A model generated the notes under the pieces. It was not told where the DNA came from, did no database searches, and saw nothing but the letters and a program-made list of their open reading frames with translations. Position numbers and translations under genes: made by a program. DNA of 64,000 nt from Amphiplicatus sp046296195 (GTDB lineage: Bacteria; Pseudomonadota; Alphaproteobacteria; Caulobacterales; Parvularculaceae). Positions 17,462 to 25,465 of this stretch are shown here, piece after piece (positions within the stretch are counted from its first letter, which is position 1; each line of letters begins with the position of its first letter). The DNA is taken from contig JBKBLR010000003.1 of NCBI GenBank assembly GCA_046296195.1, positions 1 through 64,000 on the forward strand. The letters run 5' to 3'.

Positions 17462-18741
17462 GCGCGCCGCGCGTGCATATCGTCGGCGCGGGCCTCTCCG
17501 GCCTCGCCGCCGCCGTGCGCCTTGTCGAGGCAGGGGCGCGCGTGACCGTCATGGAATCCGCCGGCCACGCCGGCGGACGCTGCCGCACATTCTTTGACCG
17601 GACGCTCGGGCGCGACATCGACAATGGCAATCACCTCATCATGTCGGGGAACAGATCGGCGCTCGATTATCTCAAACGCATCGGGTCGACCGATGCGCTG
17701 ACAGGCCCCGTCGAGGCCGCTTATCCTTTCGTCGACATCAAGACCGGCCGGCGCTGGCGCGTGCGCATTAATGACGGCTTGTTCCCGGCGTGGATCTTCG
17801 ACGCGAATGCGCGCGTGCCGGAGACGGGCGTGATGAACTATCTGAAAGCCGCCGGCATCGCTTTTGCGCGCGCCGACCAGACCGTCGCCGACCTCGTCGA
17901 CAAGGATGACCCGCTCTATTCGCGCTTCTGGGAGCCGCTGACGCTCGCCGTGCTCAACACGACGCCGGAACTTGGTCAGGCGCGGCTGCTTTGGGCCGTG
18001 ATCCGCGAGACCTTTGCGCGCGGCGGCGGCGCCTCGCGGCCGCTTGCGGCCAAAGAGGGCCTCGGCCCGGCGTTCATCGATCCCGCCCTGAAATTTCTCA
18101 CGGCGCGCGGCGCAGATCTTCGCTTCAATACGCGCGTGCGCGCCATCGAGTTCGCCGGCGAGCGCGCCGCCGGCCTCGATCTCGGCGAGGAGAAGATCAC
18201 TTTCGGCGCCGATGACGGCGTCATCCTCGCCGTGCCGCCGTCGCGCCTCAAACAGCTCGTTCCGGAATTGGATCCGCCGGGAGATGACGCCTCGATCCTC
18301 AATGTTCACTACCGCACACGTCATCCGATTCCCGCCGGACCGCTCGGCGACGCGCCCTTCATCGGCATGCTGTCTTCCGACGCCCACTGGTGCTTTGTGC
18401 GCGGCGACGTCGTCAGCCTCACCGTGTCGGCGAGCCACGCGATCGGCATGGACGAGGTTCCGAACGAAAAGGCAGCGGCGGACATGTGGCGCGAAACGCA
18501 GATCGCTCTCGACATCGGGAACATGCCCTATGAGGCGGTTCGCGTCATTCGCGAAAGGCGGGCGACTCCGGACCAGTCGCCGGCCTCCGTCGCCAAGCGC
18601 CTGAAGCCGCTGACGCGCTGGCGAAATATCACGCTCGCCGGCGACCACACCGACACCGGCGTTCCCGCGACCATTGAAGGATCGATCAGGTCGGGCGATA
18701 GAGCCGCGGCGCTGACGCTTGAGAAAAGGAACGCCGCATGA
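17458..18741 (+). CDS. hpnE: Hydroxysqualene dehydroxylase HpnE (FAD amine-oxidase fold)
   Basis: FAD-dependent enzyme that reduces hydroxysqualene to squalene, ending the HpnCDE pathway. The 427-residue product begins with the dinucleotide-binding motif VHIVGAGLSGLAAAVRLVEAG. GHAGGRCRTFFD and NGNHLIMSGN follow, and the C-terminal FAD motif NITLAGDHTDTGVPATIEG is present, as in the desaturase-like flavoproteins. Start and stop overlap the neighbouring hpnD and hpnG by four bases each. The squalene-hopene cyclase gene that often follows hpnE is not here. Confidence 0.95.
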   Translation: MSAPRVHIVGAGLSGLAAAVRLVEAGARVTVMESAGHAGGRCRTFFDRTLGRDIDNGNHLIMSGNRSALDYLKRIGSTDALTGPVEAAYPFVDIKTGRRWRVRINDGLFPAWIFDANARVPETGVMNYLKAAGIAFARADQTVADLVDKDDPLYSRFWEPLTLAVLNTTPELGQARLLWAVIRETFARGGGASRPLAAKEGLGPAFIDPALKFLTARGADLRFNTRVRAIEFAGERAAGLDLGEEKITFGADDGVILAVPPSRLKQLVPELDPPGDDASILNVHYRTRHPIPAGPLGDAPFIGMLSSDAHWCFVRGDVVSLTVSASHAIGMDEVPNEKAAADMWRETQIALDIGNMPYEAVRVIRERRATPDQSPASVAKRLKPLTRWRNITLAGDHTDTGVPATIEGSIRSGDRAAALTLEKRNAA

Positions 18742-19433
18742 GCGGTTTCGTCGCCGTCATCTGCGGTCTGAAATCGGAAGCCGCCGCCATCAAGGCGAGC
18801 CTGACGGCGGCGCGCATCGACCCCGCAAAGGCGAGACTCGCCGTTTCCGGCGCGAACGCCGGACGCGCGGAAGATTTGGCCGAAGACCTCATCAAGTCGG
18901 GCGCGCGCGCCGTCATCAGCGCCGGGTTTTGCGGCGGGCTCGACCCCGAACTCAAATCCGGCGAGCTCGTCATCGGCGAGCGCGTGGTGTCGGCCTCGGG
19001 CGATGTGCTGCTTGCCGACCGGACGCTTCTTGCCGCCGCGCCGCGCGGTCTCCGGCAGGTAGCCATTTTCGGGTCGGACGACATCATCGACAGCGCGGCC
19101 AAGAAGGCGCAGCTCTTCGGTCGCTACGCCTCGCAGACCGTCGACATGGAAAGCCATGGCGCTGCGCGCGCCGCGGCCCGCGCCAGCGCGCCGTTCATCG
19201 CCGTTCGCGCCGTCGCCGACGGGGCGGCTCGCGCCCTGCCGAAGGCCGCGCTCGGCGCAGTGACGCCGACAGGCGGCGTCAACGTCATGAGCGTTCTTTT
19301 CGAGTGCGTGAAATCGCCCCAGCAGTTCGAGGAGATCGCGATGCTGGGGCGCGAGTCCGGCGCGGCGACCGAGACGCTACGCCGCGATTTCGGCGACGTC
19401 TTTGGCGCCTTCCTTCTCGCGCTCGATCTTTGA
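18738..19433 (+). CDS. hpnG: Hopanoid-associated phosphorylase HpnG
   Basis: Purine-nucleoside-phosphorylase-like enzyme that removes adenine from adenosylhopane to give phosphoribosylhopane, on the way to bacteriohopanetetrol. The 231 residues show VAVICGLKSEAAAIKA at the N-terminus, AVISAGFCGGLDPELKSGELVI, and the substrate loop VDMESHGAARAAARASAPF followed by AVRAVADGAA. Translation is coupled to hpnE by an ATGA overlap. The last 57 bases overlap the 3' end of hpnH on the other strand. Confidence 0.93.
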   Translation: MSGFVAVICGLKSEAAAIKASLTAARIDPAKARLAVSGANAGRAEDLAEDLIKSGARAVISAGFCGGLDPELKSGELVIGERVVSASGDVLLADRTLLAAAPRGLRQVAIFGSDDIIDSAAKKAQLFGRYASQTVDMESHGAARAAARASAPFIAVRAVADGAARALPKAALGAVTPTGGVNVMSVLFECVKSPQQFEEIAMLGRESGAATETLRRDFGDVFGAFLLALDL

Positions 19434-20531
19434 CATCTGCTCGGCGACGATCTTTTCATGCACGTTGATCGCAGGCCGGGCCTTTGAAAGATCGATCTCC
19501 GGCGCCATCGGCCCTTCGGTCGGAATGGCGAACATATTCTTCAGCTTGAAGACCTTGAACGGGTTCTTCACCGCGTCCATGGCCGCCGTCGGCTCATACC
19601 CGCAATGCGCCATGCAGTTCGAGCACTTCTCATATTTGCCGGTGCCGTAGCTGTCCCAGTCGGTCGTCTCCATCAGCTCCTTGAAGCTAGAGACATAGCC
19701 TTCGCCGAGGAGATAGCAGGGCTTCTGCCAGCCGAAGACGTTGCGGGTCGGCGAGCCCCATGGGGTGCACATGTATTCCTCATTCCCCGCGAGAAAGTTG
19801 AGGAACAGTGTCGAGTGCGAAAGATTCCATTCCCGCCCGCGCTCCTTGCCGATCCGGAATACGTCGCGGAAGAGGTTCTTCGTGCGCTCGCGCGAAAGGA
19901 AATGCTGCTGGTCTTCGGCGCGCTCATAGGCGTAGCCCGGCGAGATCGAGATATTGACGCCGAGGTCCGTGGCGAAATCGAGATAATCGGCGACCTGCTT
20001 CGCCGTCATATTGTTGAAGATCGTCGCATTGACGTTGACCTGGAAGCCCGCCTCTTGCGCGGCCTTGATCGCCTTCACTGCGATCTTGAAGGTCCCCTTC
20101 TGGTCGACGGCGCGGTCATGTTCCTCTTCAAGACCGTCGAGGTGGACCGAGAAGAACAGGAACGGCGATGGCTTGAAGAGATGCAGCTTTTTCTCGAGCA
20201 GAAGTGCATTGGTGCAGAGCGAGACGAATTTCTTGCGCGCGACGATGCCGGCGACGATCTCGCCTATGTCTTTGTGGATCAGCGGCTCGCCGCCGGGGAT
20301 GGCGACCACCGGAGCGCCGCACTCGTCGACGGCCTGAAGACACTCCTCGACCGACAGCCGCTTGTTGAGGATCGGCGCCGGATAATCGATCTTGCCGCAT
20401 CCGGGGCACGCCAGATTGCAGCGGAACAACGGTTCAAGGAACAGCACAAGCGGATAACGCTTTTTGCCCATCAATGTCTGCTTCAGCACATAGGCGCCGA
20501 CACGAAACTGCTGGTGAAGCGAAACGGCCAT
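19377..20531 (-). CDS. hpnH: Adenosyl-hopene transferase HpnH (radical SAM)
   Basis: Radical SAM enzyme that adds the 5'-deoxyadenosyl group to diploptene, giving adenosylhopane. The 384-residue product has the [4Fe-4S] motif CNLACPGC (Cys 38, 42, 45), followed by the conserved PVVAIPGGEPLIHKDI. A C-terminal cysteine cluster (KCSNCMAHCGYEPTAAMDAV) is typical of HpnH. It makes the substrate of HpnG, whose gene ends inside its 3' end on the opposite strand. ispH follows 42 bases upstream on the same strand. Confidence 0.96.
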   Translation of the reverse strand: MAVSLHQQFRVGAYVLKQTLMGKKRYPLVLFLEPLFRCNLACPGCGKIDYPAPILNKRLSVEECLQAVDECGAPVVAIPGGEPLIHKDIGEIVAGIVARKKFVSLCTNALLLEKKLHLFKPSPFLFFSVHLDGLEEEHDRAVDQKGTFKIAVKAIKAAQEAGFQVNVNATIFNNMTAKQVADYLDFATDLGVNISISPGYAYERAEDQQHFLSRERTKNLFRDVFRIGKERGREWNLSHSTLFLNFLAGNEEYMCTPWGSPTRNVFGWQKPCYLLGEGYVSSFKELMETTDWDSYGTGKYEKCSNCMAHCGYEPTAAMDAVKNPFKVFKLKNMFAIPTEGPMAPEIDLSKARPAINVHEKIVAEQMSKIEREKEGAKDVAEIAA

Positions 20532-20573
20532 CAGACATTACTCCGGATGAAATTCGATGCTCAGCTGACTTGG

Positions 20574-21566
20574 TTAGGCGGGTTCGACGGCCCAGGCGTC
20601 CATCGCGTCCTTGGGTCTCGGCACGTCGGCGAGTTCGGCAGGCAGCTTGAAATGCACGTTCTCGCGGACGCCGTCGAGCGTCTCGACGCTGACGTTCCGG
20701 ATCGACCGGAGTTTGGCGATCGTCTCCTGGACCAGCGTTTCGGGAGCGGACGCTCCCGCCGTAACGCCGACGATCTTGACGCCCTCAAGCCAAGCGAGAT
20801 CGAGCATGCCGGCGTCCTCGATAAGATAGGACGGAAGACCGAAATTCTCGCCGATTTCGCGCAGGCGATTGGAGTTCGAAGAATTGTGCGCGCCGACGAC
20901 CAGCAAAAGATCGATCTGCTTGCAGAGCTCGATGACCGCAGTCTGACGGTTCTGCGTCGCGTAACAGATGTCGCGAGTGTCGGGGCCGATGATCGCAGGG
21001 AAGCGGGCCTTCAGCGCGGCGATGACGTCCTTGGTGTCGTTCACGGAAAGGGTCGTCTGCGTCACGAAAGCCACGCGCTCGGGATCGCGCACGGCAAGGG
21101 TCGCGACCTCATGCGGCTCTGAAATCACATGCACGGTGCCGGGGATCTGGCCGAGCGTGCCTTCAACTTCGGGATGGCCGAGATGGCCGATCAGAACGAT
21201 GTCGTAGCCCTTCTCGGCGTAACGGCGGCCTTCCTTGTGGACCTTCGTCACCAGCGGGCATGTCGCATCGACGACGTCGAGATCACGCAGCTTGGCGCCG
21301 CTCTCGACCTTCTGCGAGACGCCGTGCGCTGAAAAGATCGTCACGGCGCCGGTCGGGACCTCGTCGACTTCCTCGACGAAAATCGCGCCACGATTTCTGA
21401 GCGTGTCGACAACGCGCTTGTTATGGACGATCTCGTGGCGGACATAGACCGGCGCGCCATATTTCTCGAGCGCCCGCTCGACAATGTCGATCGCCCGCTC
21501 AACCCCGGCGCAAAAGCCGCGCGGCTGGGCCAGAATGACTTTGAGGCCGGCTCGCGGCTCAGCCAT
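20574..21566 (-). CDS. ispH: 4-hydroxy-3-methylbut-2-enyl diphosphate reductase IspH
   Basis: Last enzyme of the MEP pathway; it reduces HMBPP to IPP and DMAPP and feeds the hopanoid genes beside it. The 330-residue product shows the three cluster cysteines, in QPRGFCAGVERAI, in DATCPLVTKVHKEG and in DICYATQNRQ. HEIVHNKRVVD and the EVDEVP stretch are typical. I chose ATG 21566, with GGAAG seven bases upstream; ATG 21584 with AGGA upstream is about equally good. hpnH lies just downstream. Confidence 0.95.
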   Translation of the reverse strand: MAEPRAGLKVILAQPRGFCAGVERAIDIVERALEKYGAPVYVRHEIVHNKRVVDTLRNRGAIFVEEVDEVPTGAVTIFSAHGVSQKVESGAKLRDLDVVDATCPLVTKVHKEGRRYAEKGYDIVLIGHLGHPEVEGTLGQIPGTVHVISEPHEVATLAVRDPERVAFVTQTTLSVNDTKDVIAALKARFPAIIGPDTRDICYATQNRQTAVIELCKQIDLLLVVGAHNSSNSNRLREIGENFGLPSYLIEDAGMLDLAWLEGVKIVGVTAGASAPETLVQETIAKLRSIRNVSVETLDGVRENVHFKLPAELADVPRPKDAMDAWAVEPA

Positions 21567-21825
21567 GGCTGCGCTTCCTTCCATCAATCCTGTCCCCTGC
21601 CCCGCCATCGCACCGGCAAATCCCGGTCCGCTGCGCCCGCGGCGTTTATTCCATGCGATTCAGACTGCAGCAACCAAAGCCGCCGCCTGACGGATCAACA
21701 ATTCTGACCCAATTCTAGTGACGCCTTTGCTGCAGTGCAATATGGCGAGAAGTGAGGTTTTTGGCGCGTTTGCGGGCGGGAGGTCGCCGGGCTAGCGTCG
21801 AAATCGTGCGGGGGCGGGGAGTCTC

Positions 21826-22479
21826 ATGAACTGGTTTTCATTCTTTGGCGAGGGGCGCCGGGGCCGCGTTTTCTGGCCACGCAGCCGCATCGTGACGGCG
21901 CTGCGAAGCCGATACCAATCATTGGACGACCTCGGAGAGGAAGACGGCATCAGCCTTTATGGGGTCAGCGAGGGCGAGGTCCGCTTTGTGGTCGCGCTCA
22001 TTTTGCTCGACGGTGCGAAAGACAAGGTGGCGGAGATCGGCTTCCTGGCGCGCTTCTCGGGCTTCACGCTCAGCAACGCCCAGCTCGATACGCTCAACCG
22101 CAATCTTCACATCAGCGTCGCCACTTTTCACAATGATGGAGATCTTTACCTGATCGGCGGCGTGACCGCAGCGGGCGCATTCAGTGACGGCGCGTTCCTG
22201 TTGGTCCTTGAAGCCTGGAAGCGCGACGTGCTCGTTGTTCTTCATGGGATTTCCTCAGCATCGTTCATCGATGCTTTCCCTTTCGTACGATCGGGGGCGG
22301 CGTTGCGGTTCGCCGCCAACAAATTCTCCACGGGCCCGGAGGCGATGTTTCAAGCTTTCGCCGGCGCTCACCGTCGTCATCGATGCCCAAACTGCGCCGG
22401 CCGCGGGAAAACGGGGTTTCCGGCGAGGACCTGCAGCCCCTGTTCCGGCGCGGGGTTCCTTGCCCTGCCGCCCGGTTGA
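21826..22479 (+). CDS. Unknown protein with C-terminal DnaJ-type half zinc finger
   Basis: I do not recognise this 217-residue protein. The first 170 residues look globular and soluble (DDLGEEDGISLYGVSEGEVRF, then VALILLDGAKDKVAEIGFLA), with no signal peptide. The last 40 residues hold two CxxCxGxG repeats, CPNCAGRG and CSPCSGAG, 8 residues apart. This is half of the four-repeat DnaJ cysteine-rich region and could bind one zinc. It lies between ispH (divergent) and ispA (51 bases downstream, same strand). Its role is unknown. Confidence 0.7.
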   Translation: MNWFSFFGEGRRGRVFWPRSRIVTALRSRYQSLDDLGEEDGISLYGVSEGEVRFVVALILLDGAKDKVAEIGFLARFSGFTLSNAQLDTLNRNLHISVATFHNDGDLYLIGGVTAAGAFSDGAFLLVLEAWKRDVLVVLHGISSASFIDAFPFVRSGAALRFAANKFSTGPEAMFQAFAGAHRRHRCPNCAGRGKTGFPARTCSPCSGAGFLALPPG

Positions 22480-22530
22480 GCGGATGGCCCGCCGACGCTA
22501 AGGAGCCTCGCCGCCGCGGGTGCAACGTTC

Positions 22531-23418
22531 ATGACCGCCTTCGACTCCGCCATCAGGGAAACAGCAAGCCTTGTCGAGGCTGAGCTTGACCGCATGCTGC
22601 CGCGCCGACCAGGCCCGCTCGGGCGGGTTATCGATGCGATGCGCCACGGCGCCCTCGACGGCGGCAAGAGGCTGAGGCCGTTTTTGGTGATCGCCAGCGC
22701 CGACATGTTCAGCGCGCCAAGAGAGCGATCGCTCCGTGTCGGCTGCGCAGTAGAAATGATACACTGCTACAGCCTGATCCACGACGACCTGCCCGCGATG
22801 GACGACAGCGATCTGCGTCGCGGGCGGCCGTCCGTTCATAAGGCCTTTGACGACGCCACCGCCATTCTCGCCGGCGACGCTCTTCTAACGCAGGCTTTCG
22901 AAATTCTCGCCGAGCCGGCGACGCATCCTGACGGCGCCGTTCGCAGCCGCCTCGCCCTTGAGCTCGCGAAGGCGTCAGGCCGCGACGGCATGGTCGGCGG
23001 CCAGATGATCGACATTTACGCCGAGCAGAAGACGTTCGACCTCGCCGGCATCGAAGAACTGCAGCGGCTCAAAACTGGCGCGATCATCAGATTTTCCGCG
23101 ATGGCCGGCGGAATCGTCGCTGGCGCAACCGATCCGGAAATCGAGGCGCTCCGTCTTTACGCAGAGGATCTCGGGCTCGCCTTTCAGATCGTCGACGACC
23201 TTCTTGACGCGTTCGGCGACGCCGAGGCGCTCGGCAAACCCGTCGGGCAAGACGCCGACATGGACAAGGCGACCTTCGTCAAGCTCCTCGGCGCGGAAGG
23301 CGCGCGGAATCAGGCGCGCACTCTTGTTGCGCGGGCCAAATCTCATCTTGAGCGGTTCGGCGCACGCGCCGAGGCGCTTCGGGGCGCGGCGGACTTCGTC
23401 TTCGCCCGAAAGAATTAG
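22531..23418 (+). CDS. ispA: Polyprenyl synthetase, probable farnesyl diphosphate synthase
   Basis: Condenses IPP with DMAPP and geranyl diphosphate to farnesyl diphosphate, the substrate of HpnD. The 295-residue product has both Asp-rich motifs: LIHDDLPAMDDSDLRRGRPS (first) and QIVDDLLDAFGD (second), plus GGKRLRPFLVIA near the N-terminus. The length and the residues before the first motif (CYSLIHDD) fit a C15 rather than a longer-chain synthase. Its stop overlaps the end of hpnA on the other strand by four bases. Confidence 0.93.
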   Translation: MTAFDSAIRETASLVEAELDRMLPRRPGPLGRVIDAMRHGALDGGKRLRPFLVIASADMFSAPRERSLRVGCAVEMIHCYSLIHDDLPAMDDSDLRRGRPSVHKAFDDATAILAGDALLTQAFEILAEPATHPDGAVRSRLALELAKASGRDGMVGGQMIDIYAEQKTFDLAGIEELQRLKTGAIIRFSAMAGGIVAGATDPEIEALRLYAEDLGLAFQIVDDLLDAFGDAEALGKPVGQDADMDKATFVKLLGAEGARNQARTLVARAKSHLERFGARAEALRGAADFVFARKN

Positions 23419-24398
23419 AATTCCACAAAGCCCCGCGCGCGCAGCCATTCGAGCGCGGCGCCAAGCGCTCTTTCAAAGGGCTCGGACCTCCAGCCGAGGT
23501 CACGCTCCGCTTTGGCGCTGGAAAAGGCGACGCGCCTGCCGGCGAGCCGGACGCCGGTCAGCGGCGCCCGGGGCGCCTTGCCCGTGAAGGGGGCGACGAA
23601 CTTCGTGTCCAGAACCCCCGCGGCGAGCGCGGCGGCGTAGGGCAATACGGCGCGCGGCATGGACCGGCCGGTTTGTTTCTCAATCTCCGTCAACAGCCGC
23701 GCCATCGAGACATTATCGCCGCCCAGAATGTAACGTTCCCCTCGCCTGCCGCGCTCAGCGGCGGCGATCAACCCCTCTGCAAGGCTGCTGACGCTGACAA
23801 AGTTCAGCATGCAGTCGATCGTCGCCGGGATACGGCCGTTGACGAGATCGACGATCATTTGCGTCGGAGGCGTCAGGTTTTCGTCCCCCGGCCCAAGCGG
23901 CTCGGTCGGAATGGCGATGACCGCGTCGAGGCCCGAAGCGACAGCCGCATTGACAGCTTTCTCGGCGAGAAGCTTCGATCGCGGGTACCGGCCCAGCATG
24001 TCGCCTTCGCCAAGCTCGATGCTTTCGTCGGCGTAAGAGGCTCCGACGGGCGTTCGTCTCCCAACAAGCGTCGTCAGGCTTGAGCAATGGACGAGCCTCC
24101 CGACGCCCGCCGCCGACGCCGCCTCGAGGACGTTTCGGGTTCCTTGGTGATTGATCCTTTCAAATCGATCGCCGTCGCGCGCCCAAAGCTGCGCATCCCC
24201 GGCGAGATGATACACGACATCGACGCCCTCCATCGCCGCCTTCAGCGCCGCCAAATCCTCAACCGATCCGATCGACGTTTCGGCGCCGTCAAGCGGCTTC
24301 AAGTCGAACACCCGCACGCCTGCGCCGCGCGCGAGCAAGGCGGCGACAAGGCGCCGCCCGACGAAGCCGGCCCCGCCCGTCACCAAAGACAGCGTCAC
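23415..24398 (-). CDS. hpnA: Hopanoid-associated NAD-dependent sugar epimerase HpnA
   Basis: Short-chain dehydrogenase-type epimerase tied to hopanoid clusters. The 327-residue product starts with the NAD motif LVTGGAGFVGRRLVAALLARG and continues with YHLAGDAQLWARDGDRFERI and GTRNVLEAASAAGV. The C-terminal half (GPGDENLTPPTQMIVDLVNGRIPA, then GERYILGGDNVSMA and FSSAKAERDLGWRSEP) follows HpnA closely. The catalytic Tyr/Lys pair is probably YPRSKLLAEKA. It is the last gene of a minus-strand operon with a lipoprotein and a sulfotransferase, with four-base overlaps. Confidence 0.88.
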   Translation of the reverse strand: MTLSLVTGGAGFVGRRLVAALLARGAGVRVFDLKPLDGAETSIGSVEDLAALKAAMEGVDVVYHLAGDAQLWARDGDRFERINHQGTRNVLEAASAAGVGRLVHCSSLTTLVGRRTPVGASYADESIELGEGDMLGRYPRSKLLAEKAVNAAVASGLDAVIAIPTEPLGPGDENLTPPTQMIVDLVNGRIPATIDCMLNFVSVSSLAEGLIAAAERGRRGERYILGGDNVSMARLLTEIEKQTGRSMPRAVLPYAAALAAGVLDTKFVAPFTGKAPRAPLTGVRLAGRRVAFSSAKAERDLGWRSEPFERALGAALEWLRARGFVEF

Positions 24399-25465
24399 GA
24401 CGCGCTCCGGCAGATCACGAGCCCGGGATCGACAACCGATCCGAGGATCAAAATGTCATCGGCGACGACCGCGACGGTGGCGGCGGCAATAAGGGTGCCA
24501 TTCGGATCATCGAACAACAGGCGGCGCCCGCCCGTCGCCGGATCGATCTCGATGACGCGACTGGGGCTGCGGCCGGCGCCGAGGCGGCGCTGCAGTCCGA
24601 TCGCGAGAAGCGAAGGATGCGCCGCCGCAATGATGCGCCCATCGCCGGAAAAAGTGAGATTATCCGGAGCAGCGCCCAGTCTTGTCGCGACTTCCACCCT
24701 CGGCGGGCTCGATGTCATGCCGATCGAATAAAGCGCGCGTTCGCGCGTTCCCGCGACGAATATGACATCGCCTGATAGCGCCACGACGCCGTTTGCAAAA
24801 TTCAAGTTGCGGGCGATGATCTCGCCATTTTCATCGACGAGTCGCGCCCCCTTCCAGCCGAAAAGATCCTCAGCGCCGCCCCGCCATCCGCAACGGGCGT
24901 GATCGAGCGTGATAAAGGTGCGCTCACCAAGAGCCGCGATATCATTTGCCGCGCAATGGACCTCGGCCGCCTTTTTCACGTCGCCTGAAGGGGAAAGGGT
25001 CACAATCTGCGGCGCAAGACGCCATCGGCTCCCGTCTTTCACATAGCGCCGGTTGATGAAAAACAAATCTCCGCTCGCTTGATCATAAGAAATGCCATGC
25101 GGCCTCAGCCCGCCGGCGACCTGATTTCGATCGACCAGAGGATGAGCCGCGACGGATGGCGCCGGCGTCGCGAGATCAGCGATCTTGACCGCGTATAAGC
25201 CGCCTTCTGGAACTTCATCTGCGCCGTCGTGGACGGCCTTCTCCGCCGCCCGGCGGTCATAGGCGGACACGAGCAGTCGCCCGCCGATGCGATCGATATC
25301 AAGATCTTCCGCGCCGACGACTGCAGATCCTGCCGAACTGTCGATCAGCGCGACCCGCTCGCACTGGTCCAGCAGAAATGCCGGCGTCTGGACGCCGGCG
25401 CGGTCACAGCCGGCGAGGAGCGCCGCCGACGCAAGCAGGACAGGCGCTCGCAGCAGCATGATCAC
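24395..25465 (-). CDS. Paraoxonase-like (arylesterase family) six-bladed propeller lipoprotein
   Basis: The 356-residue product opens with a lipoprotein signal (ASAALLAGC, Cys20), so it is probably anchored to a membrane facing the periplasm. The rest resembles the PON family of Ca2+-dependent lactonases and esterases. The Ca2+ ligands of PON1 have clear counterparts: Glu53/Asp54 in GAEDLDI, Asn174 in AANDIAAL, Asn225 in FANGVV, and Asp268/Asn269 in APDNLTF. The catalytic His is probably His123 in RPHGISYD. The natural substrate is unknown; a lactone or ester is an inference. It overlaps both neighbours, hpnA and a sulfotransferase, by four bases, so it is part of one operon. Confidence 0.78.
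   Translation of the reverse strand: MIMLLRAPVLLASAALLAGCDRAGVQTPAFLLDQCERVALIDSSAGSAVVGAEDLDIDRIGGRLLVSAYDRRAAEKAVHDGADEVPEGGLYAVKIADLATPAPSVAAHPLVDRNQVAGGLRPHGISYDQASGDLFFINRRYVKDGSRWRLAPQIVTLSPSGDVKKAAEVHCAANDIAALGERTFITLDHARCGWRGGAEDLFGWKGARLVDENGEIIARNLNFANGVVALSGDVIFVAGTRERALYSIGMTSSPPRVEVATRLGAAPDNLTFSGDGRIIAAAHPSLLAIGLQRRLGAGRSPSRVIEIDPATGGRRLLFDDPNGTLIAAATVAVVADDILILGSVVDPGLVICRSAS

Noticed and set aside
19605..21122. A 505-codon open frame on the plus strand
   Set aside because: It lies antisense to hpnH and ispH, both of which have clear catalytic motifs. The frame has no family resemblance.
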